A stretch of 64,000 nucleotides of DNA from an uncultured Salinisphaerales bacterium (GCA_913055805.1 CAJXLF010000002.1:62001-126000), one strand, 5' to 3'; shown: positions 9,558 through 19,496, numbered from the stretch's first letter. A program made the numbers and translations. The notes: a model not told the origin generated them from the letters alone.

Positions 9558-10265
9558 GTGCCCATCAAGATGCTGCCAGCGAGAACTGCATCCCGGGCGA
9601 TAACTACAAGGCAGGCCATCATGGCCTGCCTTTTGTTTTGCCTGTCCTTATCCGGATTCGAGACCCAGGCCGCCGGCTGCGAAGAAGGGCAAACCCAAAA
9701 AGGGGCATTGTGTGTCGAGGTGACGGGCGCCGCGCCCAATCCCAATTCACCCGAGGCCCGCTGGGCGCGCGGCGAAATCACCCGACCCATGTCCCGCGCC
9801 CGTTACTGGGATTTCATTGGCCCGCAAGGCACGCATATTCTTTCCGGTGAATGCTGGGCTGTGTCACCCACGGTATATATTGGAAGGCTCAATCAGCTTT
9901 TCTTCTTTGCCTCGGTCAGTGTGGGCGGCACCTGGGACAAGCCCCGCGTGATTGTGCAGAGCGAAGCCGGACTGGAAAAGGCACCGACCAAGTTCCATGC
10001 CTACAAACAGAATCTTGGATTGTGGGATGAACGGCTGAAGTTCCAGACCATCGACCGCCAGCTCGGCGAACACGACATACTGCTGGGCTTCGGCCCGGAA
10101 CGCAGCAAACGTATTGTCGACAGCTTTGCCGACGTTCTGAGTTTCCGCCTGCGCCTGCGGTTTGCCCCTGTGGATGGCGCCTTCGACAGTCCCAGTGTCA
10201 CCCTGAATGGATTCTACGAAGCCTTCAAGCAGGTGCATGCCTGCAACCGCGCACTTTATAAATAG
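9558..10265 (+). CDS. Exported protein of unknown function
   Basis: Unrecognised 235-residue protein. From GTG at 9558 it starts with a basic stretch (two Lys/Arg clusters), then the hydrophobic core AIMACLLFCLSLSG and a likely cleavage after TQAAG, so export to the periplasm is expected. Alternative starts are ATG 9570 and ATG 9621; the last would give a signal without the basic region. The mature part has a cysteine pair near the N-terminus (GCEEGQTQKGALCVEV) and two more later (GECWAV and HACNRA), which suggests disulfides. Its first codons are laid over the ppsA terminator, so either it is expressed by read-through or from a promoter inside the hairpin region. The sulfurtransferase follows ten bases later. 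Confidence 0.6.
   Translation: MPIKMLPARTASRAITTRQAIMACLLFCLSLSGFETQAAGCEEGQTQKGALCVEVTGAAPNPNSPEARWARGEITRPMSRARYWDFIGPQGTHILSGECWAVSPTVYIGRLNQLFFFASVSVGGTWDKPRVIVQSEAGLEKAPTKFHAYKQNLGLWDERLKFQTIDRQLGEHDILLGFGPERSKRIVDSFADVLSFRLRLRFAPVDGAFDSPSVTLNGFYEAFKQVHACNRALYK
9608..9640 (+). terminator. Rho-independent terminator after ppsA
   Basis: AAGGCAGGCC (9608-9617) pairs perfectly with GGCCTGCCTT (9623-9632) around a five-base loop, followed by TTGTTTTG. It lies about 55 bases after the ppsA stop and fits a factor-independent terminator very well. It overlaps the region that encodes the signal peptide of the next gene. Confidence 0.85.
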
Positions 10266-10275
10266 GATTGATCAT

Positions 10276-11091
10276 ATGGCTACGGATCTGACACCCGTTA
10301 TCAGCGCCGAAACCCTGCACAAGCAGCTCGCCAATCCTGATCTTCTGATTGTTGATGTCAGTTCGGCGGAGGACTACGAGGCCGCTCATGTTCCGGGGGC
10401 TGTACATATAGATTACGCGGATTTCGTTACGGCTGAGCCGCCGGTTATGGGGCTGGTTCCGGACGCAGCAAGCTTGAGTCAGGCGTTTTCTGCCATGGGA
10501 CTCAGCGAAGGCCTGCATGTAGTGGCTTATGACCGTGAAGGCGGCGGCAAGGCCGGACGCCTGCTCTTTACACTGGATGCCGCCGGACACAGTGCCGGCT
10601 CATTACTGGATGGCGGACTCGGCGCCTGGATGAATGCCGGTTTTGAAATTTCCAGCGGCGGCGCTCAGTCTACGCCTACGGGTTATCAGACCCCACGCCC
10701 CGGGAACAACCTGGCCGACAAGGCGTATATCCAATCCCGCCTGGGTGCGCCCGATCTCGCCCTGCTCGACTGCCGTACACCGGCCGAATACAACGGAACC
10801 GATGTACGCGCACAGCGCGGCGGTCACATACCCGGTGCAGTCAACTTCAACTGGACTGACGCCATGGACCCCGACAACCCGCCCAGCCTGCGCCCTGAGG
10901 CCGAGCTACGCGGCATGCTGGAAGCCATCGGCGTCACACCGGACAAGGAAGTGATCGCCTACTGCCAGACCCACCACCGCTCTTCGCACACCTACATGGT
11001 GCTCAAGCAGTTAGGTTACAAGAACGTCAAAGGCTATCCCGGCGCCTGGTCGGACTGGGGCAATGACCCGGATATGCCGGTTGAAAGCTGA
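10276..11091 (+). CDS. Two-domain rhodanese-type sulfurtransferase
   Basis: A 271-residue tandem rhodanese starting at ATG 10276. The N-terminal domain (about 1-125) keeps the fold signatures LLIVDVSSAEDYEAAHVPGA but has Asp86 in YDREGGG where an active site would have Cys, so it is structural. The C-terminal domain has LALLDCRTPAEYNG and the active loop CQTHHRSS with Cys230. That arrangement is typical of thiosulfate and 3-mercaptopyruvate sulfurtransferases; the loop does not decide firmly between them. No signal peptide, so cytoplasmic. It lies ten bases after the exported unknown and ends three bases before the convergent fic gene. Confidence 0.88.
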   Translation: MATDLTPVISAETLHKQLANPDLLIVDVSSAEDYEAAHVPGAVHIDYADFVTAEPPVMGLVPDAASLSQAFSAMGLSEGLHVVAYDREGGGKAGRLLFTLDAAGHSAGSLLDGGLGAWMNAGFEISSGGAQSTPTGYQTPRPGNNLADKAYIQSRLGAPDLALLDCRTPAEYNGTDVRAQRGGHIPGAVNFNWTDAMDPDNPPSLRPEAELRGMLEAIGVTPDKEVIAYCQTHHRSSHTYMVLKQLGYKNVKGYPGAWSDWGNDPDMPVES

Positions 11092-11094
11092 TAT

Positions 11095-12192
11095 TCAGAT
11101 ATTCAATCGATAACGGGCGCTGCGCCCCGCCCCGACGGGATTGAACACACCGAGTGAAACCAGGTCTGTCAGATCCCGGGTGGCGGTTGCCTTGGATGTG
11201 TGTGTAATCGCTATGTATTTTTTAGCGCTCATGCCGCCTTCGAAACCGCCTGGTCCTTCGTCCAGCATACGCTGAACCACCCGTTTCTGACGTGCATTCA
11301 TGGCCTCTTGGTAGCGATCAAAAAACTTCGCTTTTTTGAGAGTAAAACCAATCTGCTCCTCAGCTTCGATTTGTGCGGCAAGGACCGTGTTAGCAAAGTA
11401 TTCGAGCCATGGAGTCACTTCATTTGCTCGCTGCGCTGTCTGCAGCGATTGATAATAGGCCTTCTTATTGGCCTCAATCGTTCTGGACAAGCTGAGCATA
11501 ACGGGGCGACCAATCCCCTGTGACAAGGCCTTTTCAGACAAAGCGCGCCCTATTCGGCCGTTACCGTCCTCGAAGGGATGAATGGATTCAAAATACAGAT
11601 GTGCGATGGCTGAGCGAATTACGGGTTGCTGCATCACCCGCCGGCCTCCGGGCCCGGTTTCATTGAACCACGTTAGAAAGTGTTTCATTTCAGAGGGAAT
11701 CCTGTCAGAGGGCGGCGCTTCGAAATGTATTTTCTCTTTGCCTGCCGGCCCCGAAATAACCTGCATGGCTTCCCTGTGTGTTCTCCACGCACCACATTTA
11801 ACCCGGTTGTTACCTTTCATCAGCAAACGGTGCCACTGGAAAAGCTTGTTTTGAGTGAGTTTTCGATCAAATGTGTCGCGCACATCAAGCATGAGCTGGG
11901 CCGCCCCCTGAGCCCGCTTGTCAGCCACCTTTACTCTATGCAGGCCCAGATTGTTTCTTATGGATGAAACGACATCTTCACGTTTTAGATGCTCACCTTC
12001 GATCTCGGAAGTTTTAATGGCCTCAACTACCATCAGTTCAATGACCGTATCGACCTTCAGGTTCTCTGGCAGTCCTTCCAACAAGCCACTGATACGGCCC
12101 ATTCTCTCGGCAATAGCCAACAAAACGCCATCTACAACTGAGGAGTCATAAATAAATTTCGGCCAATCCGGCTGCTGCCAATTGTATTTCAT
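11095..12192 (-). CDS. Fic-family AMP transferase with C-terminal winged helix
   Basis: A 365-residue Fic protein. Residues 1-60 look like the DUF4172 N-terminal domain (YNWQQPDWPKFIYD). The inhibitory helix motif TSEIEG (61-66) fits S/T-x3-E-G, placing it in class II, where the inhibitory helix is at the N-terminus of the same chain. The catalytic motif HPFEDGNGRIGR (205-216) is complete, with His205 as base. The C-terminal 90 residues include HTSKATATRDLTDLVSLGVF, a winged-helix segment that could bind DNA. Activity is thus expected to be AMP transfer (or another nucleotide transfer) to a protein hydroxyl, held in check by the helix. Its start codon lies inside one of two large palindromes, consistent with self-regulation. 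The target protein is unknown. Confidence 0.93.
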   Translation of the reverse strand: MKYNWQQPDWPKFIYDSSVVDGVLLAIAERMGRISGLLEGLPENLKVDTVIELMVVEAIKTSEIEGEHLKREDVVSSIRNNLGLHRVKVADKRAQGAAQLMLDVRDTFDRKLTQNKLFQWHRLLMKGNNRVKCGAWRTHREAMQVISGPAGKEKIHFEAPPSDRIPSEMKHFLTWFNETGPGGRRVMQQPVIRSAIAHLYFESIHPFEDGNGRIGRALSEKALSQGIGRPVMLSLSRTIEANKKAYYQSLQTAQRANEVTPWLEYFANTVLAAQIEAEEQIGFTLKKAKFFDRYQEAMNARQKRVVQRMLDEGPGGFEGGMSAKKYIAITHTSKATATRDLTDLVSLGVFNPVGAGRSARYRLNI

Positions 12193-12220
12193 GAGCCGAT
12201 TGTAGCATGTAATCGGCTCA
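12192..12220. promoter_or_regulatory. Fic operator candidate 1 (overlaps start codon)
   Basis: TGAGCCGATT (12192-12201) and AATCGGCTCA (12211-12220) are a perfect 10-bp inverted repeat around a nine-base spacer. The fic ATG (12190-12192 in reverse) touches its edge, so a protein bound here would block initiation. TGCTACAAT in the spacer on the minus strand could be an extended -10 box, which would imply a very short or absent leader; no Shine-Dalgarno is visible. Confidence 0.65.
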
Positions 12221-12235
12221 TTTTTTGATTTATTT

Positions 12236-12263
12236 TGAGCCGATTAAGAGCATGATCGGCTCA
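12236..12263. promoter_or_regulatory. Fic operator candidate 2
   Basis: TGAGCCGAT (12236-12244) and ATCGGCTCA (12255-12263) repeat the same half-sites with a ten-base spacer. Both spacers contain AGCATG. The left arm starts 44 bases from the equivalent base of copy 1, and a 15-base A/T tract lies between the two copies. Four identical 9-bp half-sites in 72 bases argue for a sequence-specific regulator, most simply the winged helix of Fic. Confidence 0.65.
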
Positions 12264-12274
12264 CAGACCGGTAT

Positions 12275-13561
<1,287 letters not shown>

Positions 13562-13605
13562 TCATCTTTGTTGGAAACGAGGCGCGAATTATAGAGGATG
13601 TGCCG

Positions 13606-13908
13606 TCAAGCGGCAGTGCCATCTCCGGGAGCAAGGCCGGTGACGCGCCAGCAAAGCATATGCCCCGGCTCTGTTTTCTGCAGCAGCTCGGGAATAACTG
13701 CTTCGACTTTGGCGGCGTCATCGACGAATTCCAGCAACAAGGGCAGATCACCGGACAGGTCGAGCCAGTCCGCCCTGTGCAAGGTGCCGGATGCACCATA
13801 ACCGCTGATACCACGCAGCAGGCTCGCGCCCATGACGCCGGATTCCCGCAGAAACTCCAATAATTGATGTGCCTTGTGTTCTGACTCGGTCAGATAAATT
13901 CGCACCAT
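13606..13908 (-). CDS. DUF190 family protein
   Basis: A 100-residue small cytoplasmic protein of the DUF190 family: VRIYLTESEHKAHQLLEFLRESGVMGASLLRGISGYG at the start and WLDLSGDLPLLLEFVDDAAKVEAVIPEL in the middle, giving a ferredoxin-like/PII-like beta-alpha pattern. A GTG at 13929 that overlaps the crcB stop as GTGA is an equally possible start and would add seven residues. DUF190 genes are often adjacent to crcB; a role in fluoride handling or as a regulator of the channel is inference only. The biochemical function is not established. Confidence 0.85.
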   Translation of the reverse strand: MVRIYLTESEHKAHQLLEFLRESGVMGASLLRGISGYGASGTLHRADWLDLSGDLPLLLEFVDDAAKVEAVIPELLQKTEPGHMLCWRVTGLAPGDGTAA

Positions 13909-13925
13909 CAGCAATTCAGTTTGAA

Positions 13926-14303
13926 TCACAGGTATTGCCTCCCAAACCAGAGTCCGAGCCAGCAGGCGGCCAGGCATAACGTCACATTCAGGAATACGTT
14001 CAAAAGCGCCGGACCGGCGCCAGACTGCTCCATCAGCTGCAGCGTTTCCAGGGAAAAACTGGAGAAGGTGGTAAACGAACCCAATACGCCCACCAGCAAG
14101 CCGAGACGCCACTCGGCTGATAACGCCCAACGGTCCACCAGCAGGACATAAAGCAGGCCGATCAACAGGCTGCCAATCACATTGACGCTCAAGGTACCCA
14201 GCGGAAAGCTGCGGCCGAAAAGCTGATAAGCCATATTGGCCATGCCGTAACGCATCAACGCACCGACAGCACCGCCGCCTGCAATCGCCAGCCATGCGGT
14301 CAT
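13926..14303 (-). CDS. crcB: Fluoride ion channel/exporter CrcB (Fluc)
   Basis: A 125-residue, four-helix membrane protein of the Fluc family, which works as an antiparallel dimer to let fluoride out of the cell. Characteristic segments are GGAVGALMRYG (pore-lining Arg/Gly region), LGTLSVNVIGSLLIGLLY with the conserved Asn, and VLGSFTTFSSFSLE holding the phenylalanine box and sodium-site region. The ATG overlaps the rarA stop by four bases (ATGA), and its stop overlaps a possible GTG start of the DUF190 gene. No separate crcB-type fluoride riboswitch was seen, as expected for a gene inside an operon. Confidence 0.95.
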   Translation of the reverse strand: MTAWLAIAGGGAVGALMRYGMANMAYQLFGRSFPLGTLSVNVIGSLLIGLLYVLLVDRWALSAEWRLGLLVGVLGSFTTFSSFSLETLQLMEQSGAGPALLNVFLNVTLCLAACWLGLWFGRQYL

Positions 14304-15616
14304 GACTTGCGGCCGCCCTTGCCTGCTTTCACTGCGTCGTTGTCCATTTGCCGCAGGCGTGAAAGTTTTTCGCCAATCTGTATCTCCAGACCTCGGTCTA
14401 CCGGTTCATAGTAGCGCCTGTTTTCCAGCCCTTGCGGAAAATAGTTCTCACCGGCGGCATAACCCTGAGCCTCGTCATGGGCATAACGGTAGTCCTTGCC
14501 GTAATCCAGCGACTTCATGAGCCCGGTGGGTGCGTTACGCAAATGCAAGGGGACGTCTTTACTGCCTGTTTTCCGCACATCCGCAAGCGCTGCGTTATAA
14601 GCCGAATAGACTGCATTGCTCTTGGCCGCACAGGCGAGATAAACCACCGCCTGGGCAATGGCCAGTTCACCTTCGGGGCTGCCCAGGCGCTCGTACACTT
14701 CCCAGCCCTGCAGGGCCAGTTCCTGCCCGCGCGGATCGGCCAGGCCGATATCTTCGCTGGCCATGCGCAGCACCCGCCGCGCGATATAACGCGGATCACA
14801 ACCGCCATCAATCATGCGCGCAAACCAGTACAGCGCCGCATCCGGATTCGAGCCCCGCACTGACTTGTGCAGCGCTGATATCTGGTCATAGAAGTATTCG
14901 CCGCCCTTGTCGAAACGGCGCATACCCCCGCTGATGACGGCTGCCACATCGTCATCGGTAAGCTCATCTGCTTCCGACAGATCCGCAGCGATCTCAAGCA
15001 GGTTCAGCGCCCGGCGCGCATCACCGTCAGCCGCCTGGGCGATCTGCATCAGCTGCTTATCGCTGGCTGCCAGATTGCGTGCTGACAAACCTTCCGGGGA
15101 AGTCAGTGCATGCTTCAGCAGTCCTGCGATTACGCCCTCTTCCAGATTCTTGAGTACGTAGACACGCGCGCGCGACAACAGCGCGTTATTCAGTTCAAAG
15201 GAGGGATTTTCGGTGGTAGCGCCTATCAGTATGACGGTGCCGTCTTCAACATAAGGCAGCAACGCATCCTGCTGTGACTTATTGAAACGGTGAACCTCGT
15301 CAATAAACAGCACCGTGCCCCGCTCTTCGTTCTGTCGAACATCCTGCGCCTGTTGTACGGCGGCGCGAATATCCTTGACCCCGCCCATGACGGCCGAGAT
15401 GGCGAGGAACTGCATGGTGCTCAGGTCCGCCAGCAGTCGTGCCAACGTGGTTTTACCGGTACCTGGCGGCCCCCAAAGGATCATGGAATGCAGATGACCG
15501 GCCTCGATGGCCTTGCGCAAGGGTTTGCCGGGACCAAGGATATGTGCCTGCCCCTGATATTCATCCAGCGTAACCGGCCGCATCCGGTCTGCAAGCGGGC
15601 GTTCGACAGACTGCAT
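14300..15616 (-). CDS. rarA: Replication-associated recombination protein A (AAA+ ATPase)
   Basis: A 438-residue AAA+ clamp-loader-like ATPase (RarA/MgsA, related to eukaryotic Mgs1/WRNIP1) that acts at stalled forks and at ssDNA ends. The sequence shows Walker A GPPGTGKTTLARLL near residue 50, Walker B VLFIDEVHRFNKSQQD near 105, sensor 1 GATTENPSFELN near 133, and the C-terminal tetramerisation region RGSNPDAALYWFARMIDGGCDPRYIARR and YFPQGLENRRYYEP. Length is typical. It starts four bases after the stop of the vanZ-like gene and overlaps crcB at its end, so it belongs to the lolA run. Confidence 0.96.
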   Translation of the reverse strand: MQSVERPLADRMRPVTLDEYQGQAHILGPGKPLRKAIEAGHLHSMILWGPPGTGKTTLARLLADLSTMQFLAISAVMGGVKDIRAAVQQAQDVRQNEERGTVLFIDEVHRFNKSQQDALLPYVEDGTVILIGATTENPSFELNNALLSRARVYVLKNLEEGVIAGLLKHALTSPEGLSARNLAASDKQLMQIAQAADGDARRALNLLEIAADLSEADELTDDDVAAVISGGMRRFDKGGEYFYDQISALHKSVRGSNPDAALYWFARMIDGGCDPRYIARRVLRMASEDIGLADPRGQELALQGWEVYERLGSPEGELAIAQAVVYLACAAKSNAVYSAYNAALADVRKTGSKDVPLHLRNAPTGLMKSLDYGKDYRYAHDEAQGYAAGENYFPQGLENRRYYEPVDRGLEIQIGEKLSRLRQMDNDAVKAGKGGRKS

Positions 15617-15619
15617 GAC

Positions 15620-15973
15620 TCAGCCGGTGGTGGCTTGACGCCGTTTCATCAGGAAAAGCAGATAGGCGGCCGCAACCCCGAGCAGGCTGCCAATGGCATT
15701 GGCCAGTCCGTCACCCAGACTCGGCTGACGGTCGAAGGTATAACCCTGCAGCCCTTCCAGCATCAGTCCATAGGCCACACAACCCAGCAGCACCCAACCA
15801 ATGAAGCGCGGAAACTGCAAGGCGAATATCAGAGCTATGCCGCCATACACCACCAGGTGCAGCCACTTGTCGGAGGCGCTAAAAACCTGCGGAGGCGGTG
15901 GCAGAAAAATGGAACTGTAGGCCAGTACCAGCAGCAGCAATATGCTTATTGCCAGCATGCCCACACGCAGCAT
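15620..15973 (-). CDS. VanZ-like small membrane protein
   Basis: A 117-residue protein with four hydrophobic segments and the VanZ-family marks SDKWLHLVVYGGIALIFAL and EGLQGYTFDRQPSLGDGLANAIGSLLG. Such proteins are common in gammaproteobacterial genomes; no reaction is known for the stand-alone form, and the teicoplanin link applies to a distant member. It overlaps lolA by one base (TGATG) and is followed after three bases by rarA, so it is co-transcribed with them. Family assignment is good; function unknown. Confidence 0.85.
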   Translation of the reverse strand: MLRVGMLAISILLLLVLAYSSIFLPPPPQVFSASDKWLHLVVYGGIALIFALQFPRFIGWVLLGCVAYGLMLEGLQGYTFDRQPSLGDGLANAIGSLLGVAAAYLLFLMKRRQATTG

Positions 15974-16593
15974 CAGCCTTCAACCACTTCCACCCCTTTG
16001 GGCGGCGTGAAGCGGAAACGCTCGGCAGGTATGACGAGGTTGTGACTCATATCCTGGAAAGTAATCACAGTGCGCTGACCCAGGGCATCGGTCAGTTCCA
16101 ACACCTGCGGCAGACCCTGGCTGAGTCCCATACGCGCCAGACGAAAATCCCCTTCCTCGCTTTTGGGAATCATGCGCACCCAGTTCAGGCCGTCCTTCTG
16201 CCCTTCGTCCTGCAGGCTGAATTGTTCATCCAGCGCCGGGCCGCCATTCAAAAGCCAGACCGGCGCGCCCGCCAGAGCCTGTTCGGCGGCCCGTACGGTT
16301 ACCTGATCGAGGTCGACGTCATACATCCAAAGCCGTTTGCCGTCATTGACGATGACCTGTTCATAGGGCTGACGGTATTCCCAGCGGAAACTGTCGGGCC
16401 GGGATAGCCACAGCTGTCCGCTCATGCGCTCGGTCACCTTGCCCTTTTCGTCAAAAACTTCCTGGCTGAAGGCACTCTGCAGGGTAGTGGTCCGGGCATA
16501 GAACTGCCGCAGACTGTCTACGTTATCCGCCATTGCAGGTCCGCATGCCAGCAGCAGGCTGAGGAATAGCAGGCGTAAGGCGTATTGAAACAT
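15973..16593 (-). CDS. lolA: Periplasmic lipoprotein carrier LolA
   Basis: Takes lipoproteins from the LolCDE complex and carries them across the periplasm to LolB. The start is ATG 16593 (MFQYALRLLF), giving 206 residues; a frame upstream exists but adds no signal. The signal peptide ends AMA-DN near residue 22, and the mature protein begins VDSLRQFYARTTTLQSAFSQ, followed by FSQEVFDEKGKVTERMSGQLWLSRPDSFRWEYRQPYEQVIVNDGKRLWMYD-type family sequence. A cysteine within the signal core (LLLACGPA) loosely resembles a lipobox but sits before a better signal-peptidase I site. The lolC/E and lolD genes are at 43.7-45.7 kb. Confidence 0.94.
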   Translation of the reverse strand: MFQYALRLLFLSLLLACGPAMADNVDSLRQFYARTTTLQSAFSQEVFDEKGKVTERMSGQLWLSRPDSFRWEYRQPYEQVIVNDGKRLWMYDVDLDQVTVRAAEQALAGAPVWLLNGGPALDEQFSLQDEGQKDGLNWVRMIPKSEEGDFRLARMGLSQGLPQVLELTDALGQRTVITFQDMSHNLVIPAERFRFTPPKGVEVVEG

Positions 16594-16634
16594 TATTGAT
16601 TCCGGTTGATGGTCCTGACCCGCTGGCGACGAAA

Positions 16635-18950
16635 TCAAACTTCCGGCGGTGGAGGCGCCAGCACCTCACGCGCACCGTTCGATTCCAGAGGACCTACGAC
16701 ACCGGCCGCTTCCATCTGTTCCACCAGCCTTGCGGCGCGGTTGTAGCCGACACGCAGACGGCGCTGTACCCAGGAAATGGAGGCCTTGCGGCTTTCAGTG
16801 ACAATCTGCACGGCCTCGTCGTAAAGCGGGTCGGCTTCCGCATCGCTTTCCAGGCCAGGCACACCGCCGCCGTCGCCGTCGGATGTGCCGGCCAGGATTT
16901 CGTCATGGTAATCGGGCTCGCCTACCTGCTTGAGCCAGGCAGCTACCTTGTGCACCTCGTGATCATCCACAAAGGCGCCATGCACGCGGCGTGGCAAGGC
17001 CGTGCCGGGCGGCAGGAACAGCATGTCACCATGTCCCAGCAGACTTTCGGCGCCTATCTGATCCAGGATGGTGCGCGAGTCCACACGCGAAGCCACCTGG
17101 AAAGCAATGCGGGTGGGAATATTCGCCTTGATGAGACCGGTAATCACATCGACCGACGGGCGTTGTGTCGCCAGGATAAGGTGAATACCCGCTGCGCGCG
17201 CCTTCTGGGCAATACGGGCAATCAGCTCTTCAACCTTCTTGCCCACCACCATCATCAGGTCTGCCAGTTCGTCCACAATCACCACCAGGTGTGGCAGCGC
17301 TTCCAGTGTTGGCGGCTCGTAATGATCCAGCATTTCCTCAGGGGTCTCAGCCAGCGGGTCGACTATGGGTTCGCCCTTGTCGATGGCTTCCTGCACCTTG
17401 CGATTGAAGCCCGCGAGATTTCGCACGCCGACCGCAGCCATTAACTTGTAACGGCGTTCCATTTCGGCCACCGACCAGCGCAGCGCATTGGCGGCCTCTT
17501 TCATGTCGGTGACCACGGGCGCCAACAGATGAGGAATACCCTCGTAAACGGACAGCTCCAGCATCTTGGGGTCGATCATGATCAGACGGACCTGTTCCGG
17601 CGTGGTGCGGAACAGCAGACTCAGAATCATGACGTTAATGGCTACCGACTTACCGGAGCCGGTGGTACCCGCCACCAGCAGATGCGGCATGCGCGCCAGG
17701 TCGGCGACCACCGGATTGCCGGAGATATCCTTACCCAGTGCCAGGGTCAGTGCGGAAGACGCATTGCTGTAATCAGAGTTCTCGAAGATCTCGCGCAACG
17801 CGACCAGTTCCCGTTCCTGGTTGGGTATTTCCAGACCGATATAGGACTTGCCCGGTATGACCTCAACCACACGCACGCTAATGGTAGAAAGCGCACGCGC
17901 GATGTCCTTGGCCAGATTGCTGATCTGGCTGACCTTCACACCCGGCGCCGGATCCAGTTCGAAACGGGTAATGACCGGGCCGGGCTCAACCGCTACCACA
18001 GTAATCGTGACGCCAAAGTCGGCCAGCGTCTGCTCCAGCTGACGGGACATGTTCTGTAACTCTTCCTGGCTGTAGGCCCGGCCACCGGCACGCGGTGGAT
18101 CGAGTAAATCCAGGGACGGCAACGGACTGTCCTTGCCCGGCTTGAAGGCCGGTACTTCAGCGGCCTCTTCTTCCATCGGCAGCGTCAGCTGGGCAGAGCG
18201 ATTCTCCAGCGAGGGTTCCCTGCGTGATTTCCGCTTCTTCTCCGCCTTGGGAGCCTCCGGCACGTTGATGGGTACCGGTTTGGCTTTCTGCCGCTCACGC
18301 CGCGTATCCATGTAAAGGCCGATACGATACTCAAGCCACGCATAGCACCGCAGAGTCAGGTCGCCTAGCTTGTCCACCAGGCCGAGCCATGAAAAGCCGA
18401 TGCCCACGGACAACGCCACTACGAACAGGGCGCAAAGCAACCAGGCCGCGCCGGTAGCATTGAAGATGCTCTTGAGCATGCTGGCCATGACGCCGCCCAA
18501 GGCGCCACCGTAGGCCTGCGGCAGACTGCTGGTCAGGCCCTCAAGCGCAAGACCCAGCAGGGAACAACCAGCCACCAGCACCAATACCAGGGCACCGCTG
18601 CGGATGCCGAGCATGGCGCCGCGCAGGGATTCGTCACGGCCACCGCGGTAAACCATCCAGCCCGCGTAAAACAGCAACCAGGGAAAGACAAAGCCCATCA
18701 GGCCAAACAGGCTCAGCAGTACGTCGGCAAACCAGGCGCCTACCCGGCCGCCCAGATTCTCCACCGCGGCGCCACTGCCCAGGTCTGACCAGCCGGGATC
18801 GGCCGGTGAGTAGCTGAACAGGGCCATCAGAAGAAAAATAGTCAGCGCTGCAGACAGCAACAGAACCGCTTCGCGCATCCAGTGATGGAGGCGGTCTGCA
18901 TAGGCATTTTCCTGTTTTTTACTGGAGGCTTTCGATTGCGCCTTGGCCAT
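16635..18950 (-). CDS. ftsK: DNA translocase FtsK
   Basis: A 771-residue septal DNA pump that moves chromosome dimers and activates XerCD at dif. The N-terminal part has the transmembrane helices (about residues 27-190), then a short charged linker rather than the long Pro/Gln linker of E. coli, then the motor domain with Walker [14 protein letters not shown] near 415 and [36 protein letters not shown], and the gamma winged helix (about 700-765, [25 protein letters not shown]) that reads KOPS sequences. It starts the minus-strand run and is 41 bases before lolA. Confidence 0.97.
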   Translation of the reverse strand: MAKAQSKASSKKQENAYADRLHHWMREAVLLLSAALTIFLLMALFSYSPADPGWSDLGSGAAVENLGGRVGAWFADVLLSLFGLMGFVFPWLLFYAGWMVYRGGRDESLRGAMLGIRSGALVLVLVAGCSLLGLALEGLTSSLPQAYGGALGGVMASMLKSIFNATGAAWLLCALFVVALSVGIGFSWLGLVDKLGDLTLRCYAWLEYRIGLYMDTRRERQKAKPVPINVPEAPKAEKKRKSRREPSLENRSAQLTLPMEEEAAEVPAFKPGKDSPLPSLDLLDPPRAGGRAYSQEELQNMSRQLEQTLADFGVTITVVAVEPGPVITRFELDPAPGVKVSQISNLAKDIARALSTISVRVVEVIPGKSYIGLEIPNQERELVALREIFENSDYSNASSALTLALGKDISGNPVVADLARMPHLLVAGTTGSGKSVAINVMILSLLFRTTPEQVRLIMIDPKMLELSVYEGIPHLLAPVVTDMKEAANALRWSVAEMERRYKLMAAVGVRNLAGFNRKVQEAIDKGEPIVDPLAETPEEMLDHYEPPTLEALPHLVVIVDELADLMMVVGKKVEELIARIAQKARAAGIHLILATQRPSVDVITGLIKANIPTRIAFQVASRVDSRTILDQIGAESLLGHGDMLFLPPGTALPRRVHGAFVDDHEVHKVAAWLKQVGEPDYHDEILAGTSDGDGGGVPGLESDAEADPLYDEAVQIVTESRKASISWVQRRLRVGYNRAARLVEQMEAAGVVGPLESNGAREVLAPPPPEV

Positions 18951-19142
18951 TTAAGAGCGTCGTCCGGAAGGGTCGTGAATCAAGGGTGTTTTATTTGCAG
19001 CCCAAAGTATACATGAGCACCTGCAGCTGCTTGGAACAGTTGCTGGAAAATTGTGTCCGGGGTCTTGAAATACGCGCTCAAACCCCACATATTGGGATTG
19101 TAGCCAGTTAACACCACTATTGAGGGCAAAACAGGTCACGAT
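18951..19142. promoter_or_regulatory. Divergent gap between ftsK and an unknown gene
   Basis: The 192 bases between ftsK and the plus-strand gene at 19143 should hold both promoters. I could not pick a convincing -35/-10 pair or any palindrome for either direction. Confidence 0.3.
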
Positions 19143-19496
19143 ATGCTAATCAAACACTATGTGCTTACTGATGATGGTCGCATCCGCGAATATTCCTCGG
19201 AAGAAGCCTTTGGTGCAGCAAGTGGCATGGGCCGTATTCCTGAACTGGCCGACCGCAAGGTTCGTTACCTGCAAGTGCGCTTCGATGACGAAGTGGATAC
19301 TGACAGTTTACAGGTGGTGACTGCCGGCGTTGCGCTGCGTTTCGACGGCGATGGCCGCATCTGTGAAGCCGACAACATTGAAATTGCCCCGAAAATCGAA
19401 CACGGCGCACCGATTACCGCATTCGAACAGGAAACCTGCGTACAACTGGCGCTGGAGAACGTGGGCGCGGATTACAGCTACCAGCGTGTACACTGA
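19143..19496 (+). CDS. Small soluble protein of unknown function
   Basis: An unrecognised 117-residue protein without signal or membrane segment. It starts MLIKHYVLTDDGRIREYSSEEA, has a predicted beta-rich middle (VRYLQVRFDDEVDTDSLQVVTAGVALRFDGDGRIC) and two cysteines. It is acidic, its codon use looks like that of its neighbours, and it is followed 46 bases later by aat in the same direction, so it is very likely a real gene. No function is offered. Confidence 0.65.
   Translation: MLIKHYVLTDDGRIREYSSEEAFGAASGMGRIPELADRKVRYLQVRFDDEVDTDSLQVVTAGVALRFDGDGRICEADNIEIAPKIEHGAPITAFEQETCVQLALENVGADYSYQRVH

Noticed and set aside
8186-9790. Long minus-strand open frame of over 530 codons opposite ppsA
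   Set aside because: It mirrors the codon pattern of ppsA, has histidine- and glycine-rich low-complexity text and no domain likeness; typical of antisense frames in GC-rich coding DNA.
12192-12226. First Fic palindrome as a plus-strand terminator (stem followed by a T run)
   Set aside because: Stem plus TTTTTT would suit, but plus-strand transcripts would be antisense to fic, and a second copy without a T run follows, so an operator is the better reading.
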